Translations under genes and position numbers: made by a program
Assembly: GCA_963722715.1 (NCBI GenBank)
Contig: CAVROA010000008.1
Location: 186,001-250,000, forward strand
DNA length: 64,000 bases
Direction: 5' to 3'
Source of the DNA: DASQGA01 sp963722715
GTDB lineage: Bacteria; Actinomycetota; Thermoleophilia; Gaiellales; Gaiellaceae
Part shown: positions 23,820 through 32,141 of the stretch, one piece after another
How the letters are laid out: each line of letters starts with the position of its first letter
Position numbering within the stretch: position 1 is the stretch's first letter
The notes under the pieces: model-generated
Seen by the model: only the letters and a program-made list of their open reading frames with translations
Told to the model about the DNA's origin: nothing
Database searches by the model: none

Positions 23820-26420
23820 GACCTGAGGTGTTCCCCTTCTGGGTCGAAGAAGGGACGGAGCCGGACAGACGCCTCCTCGAGCCTGTCCTCAACCTTGATC
23901 TGGATCAGGGCCCCGTCCACGGCGAGCTCCGGCGGTACCCAGCCCATCCCGATCGACTTGCCGAGCTGCTTGCTTCGCCGGGAGCTCGTGACCCGGCCGA
24001 TCGACGTGCCCTCGCGCACGATCTGGCCGCCCTCGGCCGGAACGACCCCGTTCGCCATCTCGAACCCGACGAGCTGCGACTGGAACCCCCGCTCCTGCAC
24101 GTGCTCGAGCGCCCACTTGCCGACGAAGTCCTCCTTGTCCCACTTGACGATCCAGGGCATGCCGGCCTCCAGCACGTTCGACTCGGAGTCGGTGTCCTGG
24201 CCGATCAGGACGTGCATCTTCTCCAGGCGGAGGATCCGCTGCGGCTCGAGCCCGAAGGGGCGGATGTCCCATTCCGCCCCGTGCGCGAGGATCGTGTCCC
24301 AGAGGTACTCGCCGTAGGGGCTCGCGAAGTGGAGCTCGTAGCCGAGCTCGCCCACGAACCCGATTCGGAGGATGAGGCAGGGGACGCCGGCGACGATTGC
24401 GTGCTTCGCGTCGAGGTACTTGATGCCCTCGTTGGAGACATCGAGGTCCGTGAGGCGCTCCATCAGCCTCCGTGCATTCGGGCCTGCGACGTTGACCGCC
24501 GCGAGAGCGCCGGTCAGATTCACGATCTCGACGTCGAAGCGCCAGATCGCGTTCCACCACTCGAACCACTCGATGACACCCTCGGCACCGGTCGAGGTGG
24601 TGGTGACGTAGAAGTCTTCCTCGGACAGGCGTCCGACGGTGCCGTCGTCCATGATCCGCCCCGCATCTGTTTCGAGCACCGCGTAGCGGATCCGCCCCGG
24701 CTTCATGTCTGCGAACTTGTTCGGGTAGATGCGCTCGAGGAACTCGGCCGCGTCCGGACCGCGGACGATGAGCTTCCCCAGCGTCGAGACGTCGATGACG
24801 CCGAGCGAGTCGTGGACGGCCTTGGCCTCGTCGCCCGGCTCGCCGTAGGAGTGGGGGCGTTTCCAGGCGCCGGTCCACATCATCGTCGCGCCCAGATCAA
24901 CGTGGCGGTGGTGCATCGACGTCTGCTTTTCGGGCTCGTGTGGGCGGCCCGCGAGCAGGCCAAGCTCGATGGGCGCCCATGGAGGCCGTGCGGTCGTCGT
25001 CCCGATCGTCGCCTCGTCCGTCTCGTTTTCGCGCGCATAGAGACGGATCGAGGGAAGGTGGCAGAGCTTGCCCTGGCACGGACCCATGGTCACGGTCGTG
25101 TAGCGCTTCGCGAGCTCGACCGAGTCGAACCCCTCCGCGATCGCACGCTTCACGTCCTTGTCGGTCACGTCCTCACAGATGCAGACGAAGCATTTCCCCT
25201 TCGACCCGGCGCCGTTGTAGGTCGCTGCGGGAACCGACGGCAGGACCGGTGTCGCCCGCTACCGCGCCGACCGCTTCGACGTTCTCCGGCAGATCGGTGG
25301 GGACGAAGATGCCACGGCTCGGGTCGTACTCGACCCGCGCGCCGGCCTGCGAGAGGAGGGAGTAGGCCGGCTGGCGTCCGCCCGAGACCACGAGCAGGTC
25401 GCAGTCGACGGGACGGCCGTCGAGCTCCACGCCTCGCACCTGGCCGAAGCTGCCGCTCGCCACGATCTGTCGCATCCGTTGGCTGCGAAGGTCGACGACC
25501 TCGGCTATCTCGGTTCCGGCCCGCTCCAGGTCTTCGACCACTGAGAGCGCTCGCTCGTCGGCGGCGATCACAACGGCGCGTTCGCCAGGCTTCAGTGACC
25601 AGAGGTTCACGAGCCGCCGAACGCCGCCGGGGAGCATCACCCCGACGAGGTCGTTGCCCGGGAAGATCAACGGCTGCTCGAGTGCTCCGGTCGCGACGAC
25701 GATCCGCTCCGCGCGGAAGCGGTAGAGGAGCCGGCCGGCGTCGACCGGGACGAGGCCGCCCTCGAAGATCCCGACCGCGCGTGCGGGAGCAAGCACCTCG
25801 AAACCCTCGTCCGAGCCGTAGATGTGGTCGGGACCTTCGTCGACGACCACGACGTGCTCTCCGCGCGCAGACGCCTCCCGGGCGGCCTGCATGCCGGCCC
25901 GACCGCCTCCGATCACGAGCACCTCGGCTCGCCGATGCTCGACGTCGTAGCGGTGCTGGCGGTCCGAGTGCTTGTCGACCTTTCCGAGGCCGGCCACGCT
26001 CCGTAGGAACTTCTCGTAGAGGGGCCAGGCCCGTCGGGGCCGGATCATCGTGCGGTAGTAGAACCCGACCGGAGTAAAGGGGCCGCCGAACTTGTCGGTG
26101 GCCGAGAGAAGGTCGCGCTCCAGCGAGCCGAGAACGTTCTGGGCCTCGACCCGCATCCCGCTCCGGACCGGCTCGGTGCAGACGCGGATGTTCGGAGCAC
26201 CGTCCACCTGCATCATGCAGTTGGCGCACGACCCGGAGCAGCACAGCAGCCCGCGCGGCCGGTGGTACTTGAAGCTCCGCGAGAAGATGCGCCGGCCGGA
26301 GGCGAAGAGGGCGGAGCCGATCGTGTCCCCGGCGAGCGCCTCGACGGGCTTGCCGTCGTAGTAGAAGACCACCTTCTCGTTTCGGTCGAGCCGCTCGCGA
26401 GGCTGAGGCGGGATCCGCAT
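23816..26420 (-). pseudogene. mgdC: N-methylglutamate dehydrogenase / sarcosine oxidase alpha subunit, one frameshift
   Basis: A SoxA-like subunit of about 868 residues carrying NAD-type Rossmann and folate-binding domains. The N-terminal part has a 2Fe-2S-type segment (CCSGSCANCMMQVDG) and VLVIGGGRAGMQAAREA. The C-terminal half is GcvT-like (PCLILRIGFVGELGYELHF, FGLEPQRILRLEKMHVLIGQ). The two halves are in different frames. The join is near 25225-25245, where GAVAGDTGPAV must continue as PAATYNGAGSKGKCFVCICE (about 25150-25225). The length of 2605 nt is 3n+1. The start overlaps the delta stop (ATGA). All domains are conserved, so the break is recent, a sequence error or recoded. Confidence 0.82.
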
Positions 26421-26734
26421 CAGGCGGCCGGCGGCGACGGGATCGACGGGGCTTCGGGGCCGGGCATCCCTGCGCGTTCGGGCGGTGGTGGCAGCTCGGT
26501 CTTCAGGACTTCGTTCGTGCGGGTATCGCGCTCGGCCAGGAACCACACCTCACAGCCGAAGCGGTGGTACCACCACTCGCGCTGCACCCCCGCCACGTTT
26601 TCTCGGAAGTACAGATAGGTCGTCAGCTCCCGGAACGTCTGCGGGCTCTTCGGCCGCGTCGTGACCTCGCCCTGGTAGTGAAACTCGTTGAAATCGCGTG
26701 GCCCGCAGTTCGGGCACGAGAGCAAAAAGGACAT
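26420..26734 (-). CDS. mgdB: N-methylglutamate dehydrogenase / sarcosine oxidase delta subunit
   Basis: A 104-residue zinc-binding small subunit. The N-terminus LLSCPNCGPRDFNEFHYQGE and the motif WWYHRFGCEVWFLAERDTRT give the His and three Cys that bind zinc in SoxD. The C-terminal tail is Pro-rich. The ATG shares one base with the GntR stop (TGATG) and the stop overlaps the alpha start (ATGA). The order delta-alpha-gamma-beta differs from the frequent beta-delta-alpha-gamma order of soxBDAG. Confidence 0.88.
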   Translation of the reverse strand: MSFLLSCPNCGPRDFNEFHYQGEVTTRPKSPQTFRELTTYLYFRENVAGVQREWWYHRFGCEVWFLAERDTRTNEVLKTELPPPPERAGMPGPEAPSIPSPPAA

Positions 26735-27432
26735 CAGGACACCTCTGCATCGGCGGCCTGGGCGTCGTCGAGCATGCGCTGGAGCTCCACGAGCACCCAG
26801 ACTAGGGCATCTCGGGTCGCCGCCTCCGCAGCAACGCCGTCGCGCGCGCGGCAAGCTTCGAGGAGCGTGTCCGGACCGCGGCGCAGGTCGGCGAAGGCCT
26901 CCGGATCTCGGCAGAGGTAGAGGATGTAGCGCTCGACACGAATCCGCTGATCCTCGAGCGCCCGTAGGAGGCGTGGGCGATCCGCGCAGCGGTAACAGGC
27001 GTCGCGAAGAGACCAGAAGGGCGGGATGTATGCGTCGAGGTCGCCGGCGCGAAACGCCCGCTCCATCTCCTTGCGCGCTGTCTCCATCTCGGCGAGCGCC
27101 TTCGGGGTGCACCGCTCCGCTCCGGCGCGCGCCAGGAAGGTCTCCAGCCCGAGTCTGAGGGCCTGGATCTCCTCGAGCTCTTCGACGCTGAGCAGGGCGA
27201 CGCTCGACCCGCGGCGCCTCTGGCTTACGACGAGGCCCTCGCTTTCGAGTCGCCGGAGCGCGTGGCGGACCGGCGTCAGGCTGACCTGGAAACGGGCTGC
27301 GAGCTCTTCGAGGCGAAGGCGTTGGCCGGGCGGGAGCTCGAGGCGTCCGATCTCCTGGCGCAGAGCGCGGTAGACACCATCCTCGACGGACGGAATCTCG
27401 AGCGGAGTGGGCGGAGCAGGAGGTGCCGGCAA
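26734..27432 (-). CDS. GntR-family regulator (FCD type) of the methylamine operon
   Basis: A regulator with an N-terminal winged helix (YRALRQEIGRLELPPGQRLR, FQVSLTPVRHALRRLESEGL) and an all-helical FCD ligand domain (LRLGLETFLARAGAERC, then EMERAFRAGDLDAYIP with the usual acidic/His metal-binding pattern only partly visible). TTG at 27432 is chosen because AAAGG lies 6 nt upstream and the longer frame (TTG 27465) begins inside the promoter spacer. It is first in the transcript with the dehydrogenase subunits and would be autoregulated through the palindrome at 27440-27451. A methylamine-pathway intermediate as ligand is inference. Confidence 0.82.
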   Translation of the reverse strand: MPAPPAPPTPLEIPSVEDGVYRALRQEIGRLELPPGQRLRLEELAARFQVSLTPVRHALRRLESEGLVVSQRRRGSSVALLSVEELEEIQALRLGLETFLARAGAERCTPKALAEMETARKEMERAFRAGDLDAYIPPFWSLRDACYRCADRPRLLRALEDQRIRVERYILYLCRDPEAFADLRRGPDTLLEACRARDGVAAEAATRDALVWVLVELQRMLDDAQAADAEVS

Positions 27433-27439
27433 ATTTGAC

Positions 27440-27481
27440 CTTTGATCAAAGATTTCTATGCGCAAGAACGCCTGGTGTCAA
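27440..27481 (-). promoter_or_regulatory. Sigma-70-type promoter with CTTTGATCAAAG operator
   Basis: On the minus strand, TTGACA (27481-27476) and TAGAAA (27458-27453) are separated by exactly 17 nt. The perfect 12-bp palindrome CTTTGATCAAAG at 27440-27451 covers the expected transcription start. This is a textbook arrangement for repression by the adjacent GntR protein, whose family binds TTGATCAA-like cores. Confidence 0.7.
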
Positions 27482-27500
27482 GCCAAAGGCGGCAGCGCGC

Positions 27501-28833
27501 CTAGCTCGAGTTGCCGGTGCCGGGAATCCAGTTGGTCCCAGCCAGGGGCACACGCGCCATCGCGGCTGCCTCGACCGTCAGCGCCACCAGGTCCTCGGGC
27601 TCGAGGTTGTGGACGTGCGACTTGCCGCAAGCCCGGGCCAGGGTCTGCGTCTCGAGCGCGAGCACGCGCAGGTAGTTGGCGATCCGGCGGCCGCCGAGCA
27701 CCGGGTCGAACCGGGCCGCGAGCTCGTCGTCCTGTGTGGAGATGCCGGCCGGGTCGAGGCCGGCCTGGTAGTCGTCGTAGTACCCGGCCGCGCTCCCGAG
27801 CTTCCGGTACTCCTCGTCGAGATCGGGGCTGTTGTCGCCCATGGCGATCAGGGCCGCGGTTCCGATCGAGACTGCGTCGGCGCCGAGCGCGAGCGCCTTC
27901 GCGACGTCGGCGCCCGTCCGGATGCCGCCGGAGACGATCAGCTGTACCTGGCGGTGCATCCCGAGCTCCTGCAGGGCATCGACGGCGAGCCGGACGGCGG
28001 GAAGGGTCGGAATGCCCACGTGCTCGATGAAGACGTCCTGCGTCGCCGCGGTTCCTCCCTGCATCCCGTCGACGACGATCACGTCGGCGCCGGCCTTCAC
28101 GGCCAGCCCGACGTCGTAGTACGTCCGCGTCGCTCCCACCTTCACGAAGATGGGCTTCTCCCAGTCGGTTATCTCCCTGAGCTCGCCGATCTTGATCTCG
28201 AGGTCGTCGGGGCCGGTCCAGTCCGGGTGGCGGGAGGCGCTGCGCTGGTCGATCCCCTTCGGAAGGTCACGCATCTCGGCGACGCGGTCCGAGATCTTGT
28301 GGCCGAGGAGCATCCCGCCGCCGCCGGGCTTGGCCCCCTGGCCGACCACGACCTCGATTGCGTCGGCCTGCCGCAGGTCGTCCGGGTTCATCCCGTAGCG
28401 CGACGGCAAGAGCTGGTACACGAGGAGCTTGGAGTGCTCACGTTCCTCGCGGGGTCATGCCTCCGTCTCCGGTCGTCGTCGACGTCCCCATCTCGCTCGC
28501 TCCCCGCCCCAAGGCCTCCTTGGCGGGAGCCGAGAGCGCCCCGAAGCTCATGCCGGCGATCGTGACCGGGATCTGGAGCTCGAGCGGCTTCTTCGCAAAG
28601 CGCGTGCCGAGGGTCACGTCCATCTCGCAGCGCTCGCGGTAACCCTCGAGCGGGTAGCGGGAGACGCTGGCGCCGAGGAAGAGGAGATCGTCGAAGTGGG
28701 GCAGCCGGCGCTTGGCTCCGAAACCGCGGATGTCGTAGATGCCCTGCTCGGCCGCGCGCTGGATCTCCGCGATCACGTGCTTGTCGAAGAGGTAGGACTC
28801 GCGGAGGCCCCAGGGCTTGTCGGTGGCGGCCAT
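27501..28833 (-). pseudogene. mgsC: N-methylglutamate synthase FMN subunit (glutamate-synthase-like), one frameshift
   Basis: The FMN/Glu_synthase-domain subunit that forms N-methylglutamate. The N-terminal part (28833 to about 28450) has IPVTIAGMSFGALSAPAKEA and ends TTTGDGGMTP. The conserved continuation EERxHSK is in the next frame and runs through LLVYQLLPSRYGMNPDDL, GAKPGGGGMLLGHKISDRVA, DVIVVDGMQGGTAATQDVF and QLIVSGGIRTGADVAKALAL to 27501. Skipping a single C after ACC CCG near 28450 restores the canonical TPEERxHSK text exactly. The length is 1333 nt (3n+1). Its ATG overlaps the mgsB stop. GltB-like GlxD is the homologous alternative name. Confidence 0.85.
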
Positions 28834-29552
28834 CAGTACGCGCCGGCGTTGTCGATCCGGAAGTTGTAGAGCGTGCGGCCGGAGCCGTAACGGCGGAACT
28901 CGGACGGGTCGACGTCGGCCAGGCCGGCGCGCTCGAGTAGCTCCCGAAGCTCGGCCCTGTGCTCGTCCCGAAGCTCCTTCTCGATGCAGTCGGCGCCGAG
29001 GGCGCTGACGCCGCCGCGTACGTAGATCCGCGCCTCGTAGATCGAGTCGCCGAGGGCCTCACCGGCGTCCCCGCACACGACGAGCCGTCCGGTCTGCGCC
29101 ATGAACCCGCTCAGGTGCCCGACCGAGCCCTTGACCACGATGTCGATCCCTTTCATCGAGATCCCACACCTGGCCGCCGCCTCTCCGTGCACGACCAGCA
29201 GCCCGCCATGCCCCGTCGCACCCGCCGATTGGCTTGCGTTTCCGTCGACCACGACGGTTCCGGACATCATGTTCTCGGCCAGGCCGGGACCGGCGTTGCC
29301 GTGCACGTGCACGGTCGCCAGCTTGTTCATCCCGGCGCAGTAGTAGCCCACATGGCCATCGATCTCGACCTCGATCTCCGCGTCGAGGCCGCAGGCCGCA
29401 GCGTGGGCGCCGTTTGGATTCAGAACTCGCCACTGCCGAGGGCCCTCGGCCCCGCCGGCAAGGCTGTGGAGGCGCTGGTTGAGATCGCGGAGAGGGGTGG
29501 TAGCCAGGTCGACGACTTCGGCAGTCGTCTCGACCGCCTCGGCCGCTCTCAC
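28833..29552 (-). CDS. mgsB: N-methylglutamate synthase GXGXG subunit
   Basis: A 239-residue protein equivalent to the C-terminal GXGXG beta-helix domain of glutamate synthase. It shows the repeating glycine pattern across HVHGNAGPGLAENMMSGTVV, VDGNASQSAGATGHGGLLVV, VVKGSVGHLSGFMAQTGRLV and CGDAGEALGDSIYEARIYVR. The GTG at 29552 overlaps the mgsA stop and its own stop overlaps the mgsC start, so the three synthase parts are coupled. Splitting GltB into three polypeptides (amidotransferase, GXGXG, FMN barrel) is characteristic of MgsABC/GlxBCD. Confidence 0.85.
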   Translation of the reverse strand: MRAAEAVETTAEVVDLATTPLRDLNQRLHSLAGGAEGPRQWRVLNPNGAHAAACGLDAEIEVEIDGHVGYYCAGMNKLATVHVHGNAGPGLAENMMSGTVVVDGNASQSAGATGHGGLLVVHGEAAARCGISMKGIDIVVKGSVGHLSGFMAQTGRLVVCGDAGEALGDSIYEARIYVRGGVSALGADCIEKELRDEHRAELRELLERAGLADVDPSEFRRYGSGRTLYNFRIDNAGAY

Positions 29553-30454
29553 ACCTTCGCCCGCTCCCAGGCGTATACAACGCCGGGTGCCGGCTCCCAC
29601 GTCCTCGCCTCCGAGGCGCCGGGGAGCACGGCGATCGCGCGCCATTCCGATGCCATGGCGACCCAGTCGTCAGACTCGGCGATCACCGCCGGCTTACAGG
29701 CGATCGGGTCGCGCAGGACTGCGAAGCCGTCTGCGGTCCCGACGAGGAAGGTGTAGAAGCCGTCCAGATCCTCCAGGGAGCCCTCGAGCGCCTGCTCGAG
29801 GGACGCTCCCCCGTGCAGCCGCCACGCGAGATACGCCGCGGCCACCTCGGTGTCGTTCTCCGTCTGAAAACCGATGCCCTCTCGACGCAGCTCCTCGCGC
29901 AGGCGGTTGTGGTTCGAGAGCGATCCGTTGTGGACGAGACACAGGTCGAGCCCGGTGGAAAAGGGATGAGACCCCTCCGTCGTGACCCGGCTCTCGGTCG
30001 CCATCCGTGTGTGACCGAGTGCATGGCTCCCGTGGAAGTCCGCGAGGGCGAACTGGCTCACGAAGTCCTCCGGCCGGCCAGTCTCCTTGTAGATCTCGAT
30101 CGTCTGGCCGGCGCTCATCACCCGCAATTCCGGATGCGAACGCTTGACCCAGGCCTCTGCTTCCACCGCTTCGGTGTCGACCACCACGACCGCATGGCTC
30201 GACCGGACGCTCGCCTCGGGCGCGCCGCCGAAGACATTGCCGAGTTCCGTGGCGACGGCCTCCCAGTCCTGGAGCGGGTCGGCCGAGTAGAGCGTCAACT
30301 TGCTCGAGCCGGCGGGAGCGGGGTCGCGGTAGACGGCAATCCCGGCGCTATCGGGTCCGCGGTCGCTCATCTGCGTGAGCATCGCGGCCAGATGCTCGCC
30401 GAGCGAGCTTTCGATCTCAGACGATTTCGCGAAGAGCCCGACGATTCCGCACAT
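29549..30454 (-). CDS. mgsA: N-methylglutamate synthase glutaminase-type subunit (class II amidotransferase)
   Basis: A 301-residue Ntn-type amidotransferase domain. Cys2 directly after the initiator Met (MCGIVGLFAKS) is the nucleophile; LAAMLTQMSDRGPDSAGIAV, ALGHTRMATESRVTTEGSHP and LCLVHNGSLSNHNRLREEL are the canonical GATase_6 landmarks. In the pathway it would handle the gamma-glutamyl amide donor, gamma-glutamylmethylamide. It lies 38 nt after gmaS and overlaps mgsB by four bases. An ordinary amidophosphoribosyltransferase or glutamate synthase part is excluded by the small size and partners. Confidence 0.86.
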   Translation of the reverse strand: MCGIVGLFAKSSEIESSLGEHLAAMLTQMSDRGPDSAGIAVYRDPAPAGSSKLTLYSADPLQDWEAVATELGNVFGGAPEASVRSSHAVVVVDTEAVEAEAWVKRSHPELRVMSAGQTIEIYKETGRPEDFVSQFALADFHGSHALGHTRMATESRVTTEGSHPFSTGLDLCLVHNGSLSNHNRLREELRREGIGFQTENDTEVAAAYLAWRLHGGASLEQALEGSLEDLDGFYTFLVGTADGFAVLRDPIACKPAVIAESDDWVAMASEWRAIAVLPGASEARTWEPAPGVVYAWERAKV

Positions 30455-30492
30455 GGTTCTAATCTACCGACCGAATTTCGAGTTGCGCCCGG

Positions 30493-31881
30493 CTAGAACC
30501 GGGTCAGATACTCGTTGATCTCCCAGGGCGTGACCTGTTCGTGGTACCGGGCCCACTCTTCGCGCTTGACGCGGATGAAGTAGTCCACATAGTCCTCGTC
30601 GCGACCACGGCCCAGGGCCTTGCGGAGCACGTCGTTCGCCTCGAGCTCGACCGTTGCCTCGTACAGGTTCCGGGGGAGACTCTCGAGACCCTGGGCCGTG
30701 AGCTCCTCGAATGACTTCGTGTAGAGGTTCTCCGTGTTGGGCGCACCCGGATCGAGGCCGTTCTCGATCCCGTCCATCCCGGCGGCGAGGATCGCGGCGG
30801 CAGCCAGATACGGGTTGCAGGAGCCGTCGATCGTCCGATCCTCGATCCGGCCCGGAGCGGGGATGCGGAGCATCTGCGTGCGGTTGTTGTAGCCGTAGGA
30901 GATCCAAACCGGAGACCAGGTGGCGCCGCTCGCCGTCGAACCCAGCTTCAGACGCTTGTACGAGTTCACTGTCGGCGCCGTGATCGCGCTGTAAGCCCGC
31001 GCGTGCTTCGTGAGTCCGCCGATGAACTGGTACGCGGTCTCGGAGAGGCCAAGGCCGTGGCGTGAGTCGTTCTCGTCGAGGAAGAGATTCGTGTCGCCGT
31101 CCCAGAGCGACATGTGGAAGTGGGCTCCGTTGCCGGTCAGGTGCGAGAACGGCTTCGGCATGAAGGTCGCCACGATGCGGCGGCCCTCGGCCTCGCCCAG
31201 CTTTTCCGCGAGCGTATGCACCATGTACCGGAAGAAGATGCCTCGGTCGCAGCTCGTGAGCGCGTCGGCGAAAACGAAGTTCTGCTCGAACTGGCCGTTC
31301 GCGTCCTCGTGGTCGTTTGCGTAGTTGCCCCAGCCGAGCTCGTTCACGTACTTCGAGACCGTCGTCAGGAACTCGTAGTGGCGGGTCAGGCCCAGCAGGT
31401 CGTAGCACGGCTTCTCGAGGGTGTCGCGATCGTCCTCGACCCGGATGGAGCCGTCTGGCATCTGCTCGACGAGGAAGTACTCGAGCTCGAGACCGAACCT
31501 GAAGTCGAAGCCTTTCTCGCGCGCGCTCTCGACCACGCGGCGGAGGATCGTGCGCGGGTCATACGGCCAGTCCTCGCCCTCGACGGTGATGTCGCAGGCA
31601 AACCGTGCAACCGTCGGCTCCCAGGGCACAGGTGTGAAGCTCCGGAGGTCGGGCATAGCGGCGATGTCCGGGTCGGCCGGCACCTGGCCGATCTCGCCTG
31701 CGGCGAAGCCGGCGAAGCCGGCGCCATCGTTCACGAGGTCGTCGAGATGAGCTGCCGGGATCAGCTTCGCGCTTGGCCGCGAGTACATATCGACGAACTG
31801 CGCGAAGAAGAATTCGATTCCGCGCTCGTTGACCTCCTTGCGGATGTCGTCGACGCTAGGGGCAGCTTGGGTCGGGGCCAT
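30493..31881 (-). CDS. gmaS: Gamma-glutamylmethylamide synthetase (glutamine synthetase family)
   Basis: A 462-residue ATP-dependent ligase joining methylamine to glutamate. GlnA-type motifs are present: FRFGLELEYFLVEQMPDGSI (metal-site glutamates), GQFEQNFVFADALTSCDR, FMPKPFSHLTGNGAHFHMSL and PTVNSYKRLKLGSTASGATW, with R-rich NNRTQMLRIPAPGRIEDRT. GlnA type I would normally be longer and carry the adenylylation NLYDLP motif, which is absent. The mgsABC genes immediately downstream make GmaS the best reading; a glutamine synthetase paralogue (GlnT) is the alternative. ATG at 31881 has GGAGGA about 9 nt upstream. Confidence 0.84.
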   Translation of the reverse strand: MAPTQAAPSVDDIRKEVNERGIEFFFAQFVDMYSRPSAKLIPAAHLDDLVNDGAGFAGFAAGEIGQVPADPDIAAMPDLRSFTPVPWEPTVARFACDITVEGEDWPYDPRTILRRVVESAREKGFDFRFGLELEYFLVEQMPDGSIRVEDDRDTLEKPCYDLLGLTRHYEFLTTVSKYVNELGWGNYANDHEDANGQFEQNFVFADALTSCDRGIFFRYMVHTLAEKLGEAEGRRIVATFMPKPFSHLTGNGAHFHMSLWDGDTNLFLDENDSRHGLGLSETAYQFIGGLTKHARAYSAITAPTVNSYKRLKLGSTASGATWSPVWISYGYNNRTQMLRIPAPGRIEDRTIDGSCNPYLAAAAILAAGMDGIENGLDPGAPNTENLYTKSFEELTAQGLESLPRNLYEATVELEANDVLRKALGRGRDEDYVDYFIRVKREEWARYHEQVTPWEINEYLTRF

Positions 31882-31902
31882 GCCGTTGAGTCCTCCTCCG
31901 TC

Positions 31903-31952
31903 AAGGGTCGAGGGGGAGACCCTAACGCCCTCCAGGCCGTGTTTCGACCCTT
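31903..31952 (-). promoter_or_regulatory. Structured 5' leader of gmaS
   Basis: Perfect 9-bp arms AAGGGTCGA (31903-31911) and TCGACCCTT (31944-31952) enclose a 32-nt GC-rich loop with an inner GGAG/CTCC pairing. On the minus strand the structure ends a few bases before the GGAGGA ribosome-binding site of gmaS. It may be an attenuator or ligand-sensing leader; no known riboswitch class was recognised. Confidence 0.45.
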
Positions 31953-32117
31953 GCTGCGGGCTGCGCTCTGCCCAGCGGCCAGTCCGGCGCGGCAACGCGC
32001 TGGCTCCGGGGCCACAGCGAGGGTCTTTAGTTACCCGCGCGTCTACCTCGGGTCCCAACCCGCCCGCCTGCTCGCGCTTGAGCGTACCGCCGCTCGGCGC
32101 GCGTGTGGCACACCGAA

Positions 32118-32134
32118 TGTGACAGCTCTGTGAC
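32118..32134 (-). promoter_or_regulatory. GTCAC-N6-GTCAC direct repeat upstream of gmaS (GlnR-like box)
   Basis: Two GTCAC elements occur with an 11-bp period on the minus strand, just after the fdhA stop and about 240 bp before gmaS. The spacing equals the GTnAC-N6-GnAAC-N6 architecture of actinobacterial GlnR/OmpR-type boxes. Only two elements are present, so the call is tentative. Confidence 0.3.
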
Positions 32135-32141
32135 GGTGGAG

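Noticed and set aside
23828..26077. Very long plus-strand open frame over the alpha and gamma subunits
   Set aside because: It is antisense to strongly conserved genes and encodes low-complexity Arg/Ala/Asp-rich sequence, typical of shadows in GC-rich DNA.
22027..26734. Plain heterotetrameric sarcosine oxidase
   Set aside because: Not excluded by motifs, but the adjacent gmaS and mgsABC make N-methylglutamate dehydrogenase the more economical reading. It is kept as the alternative name.
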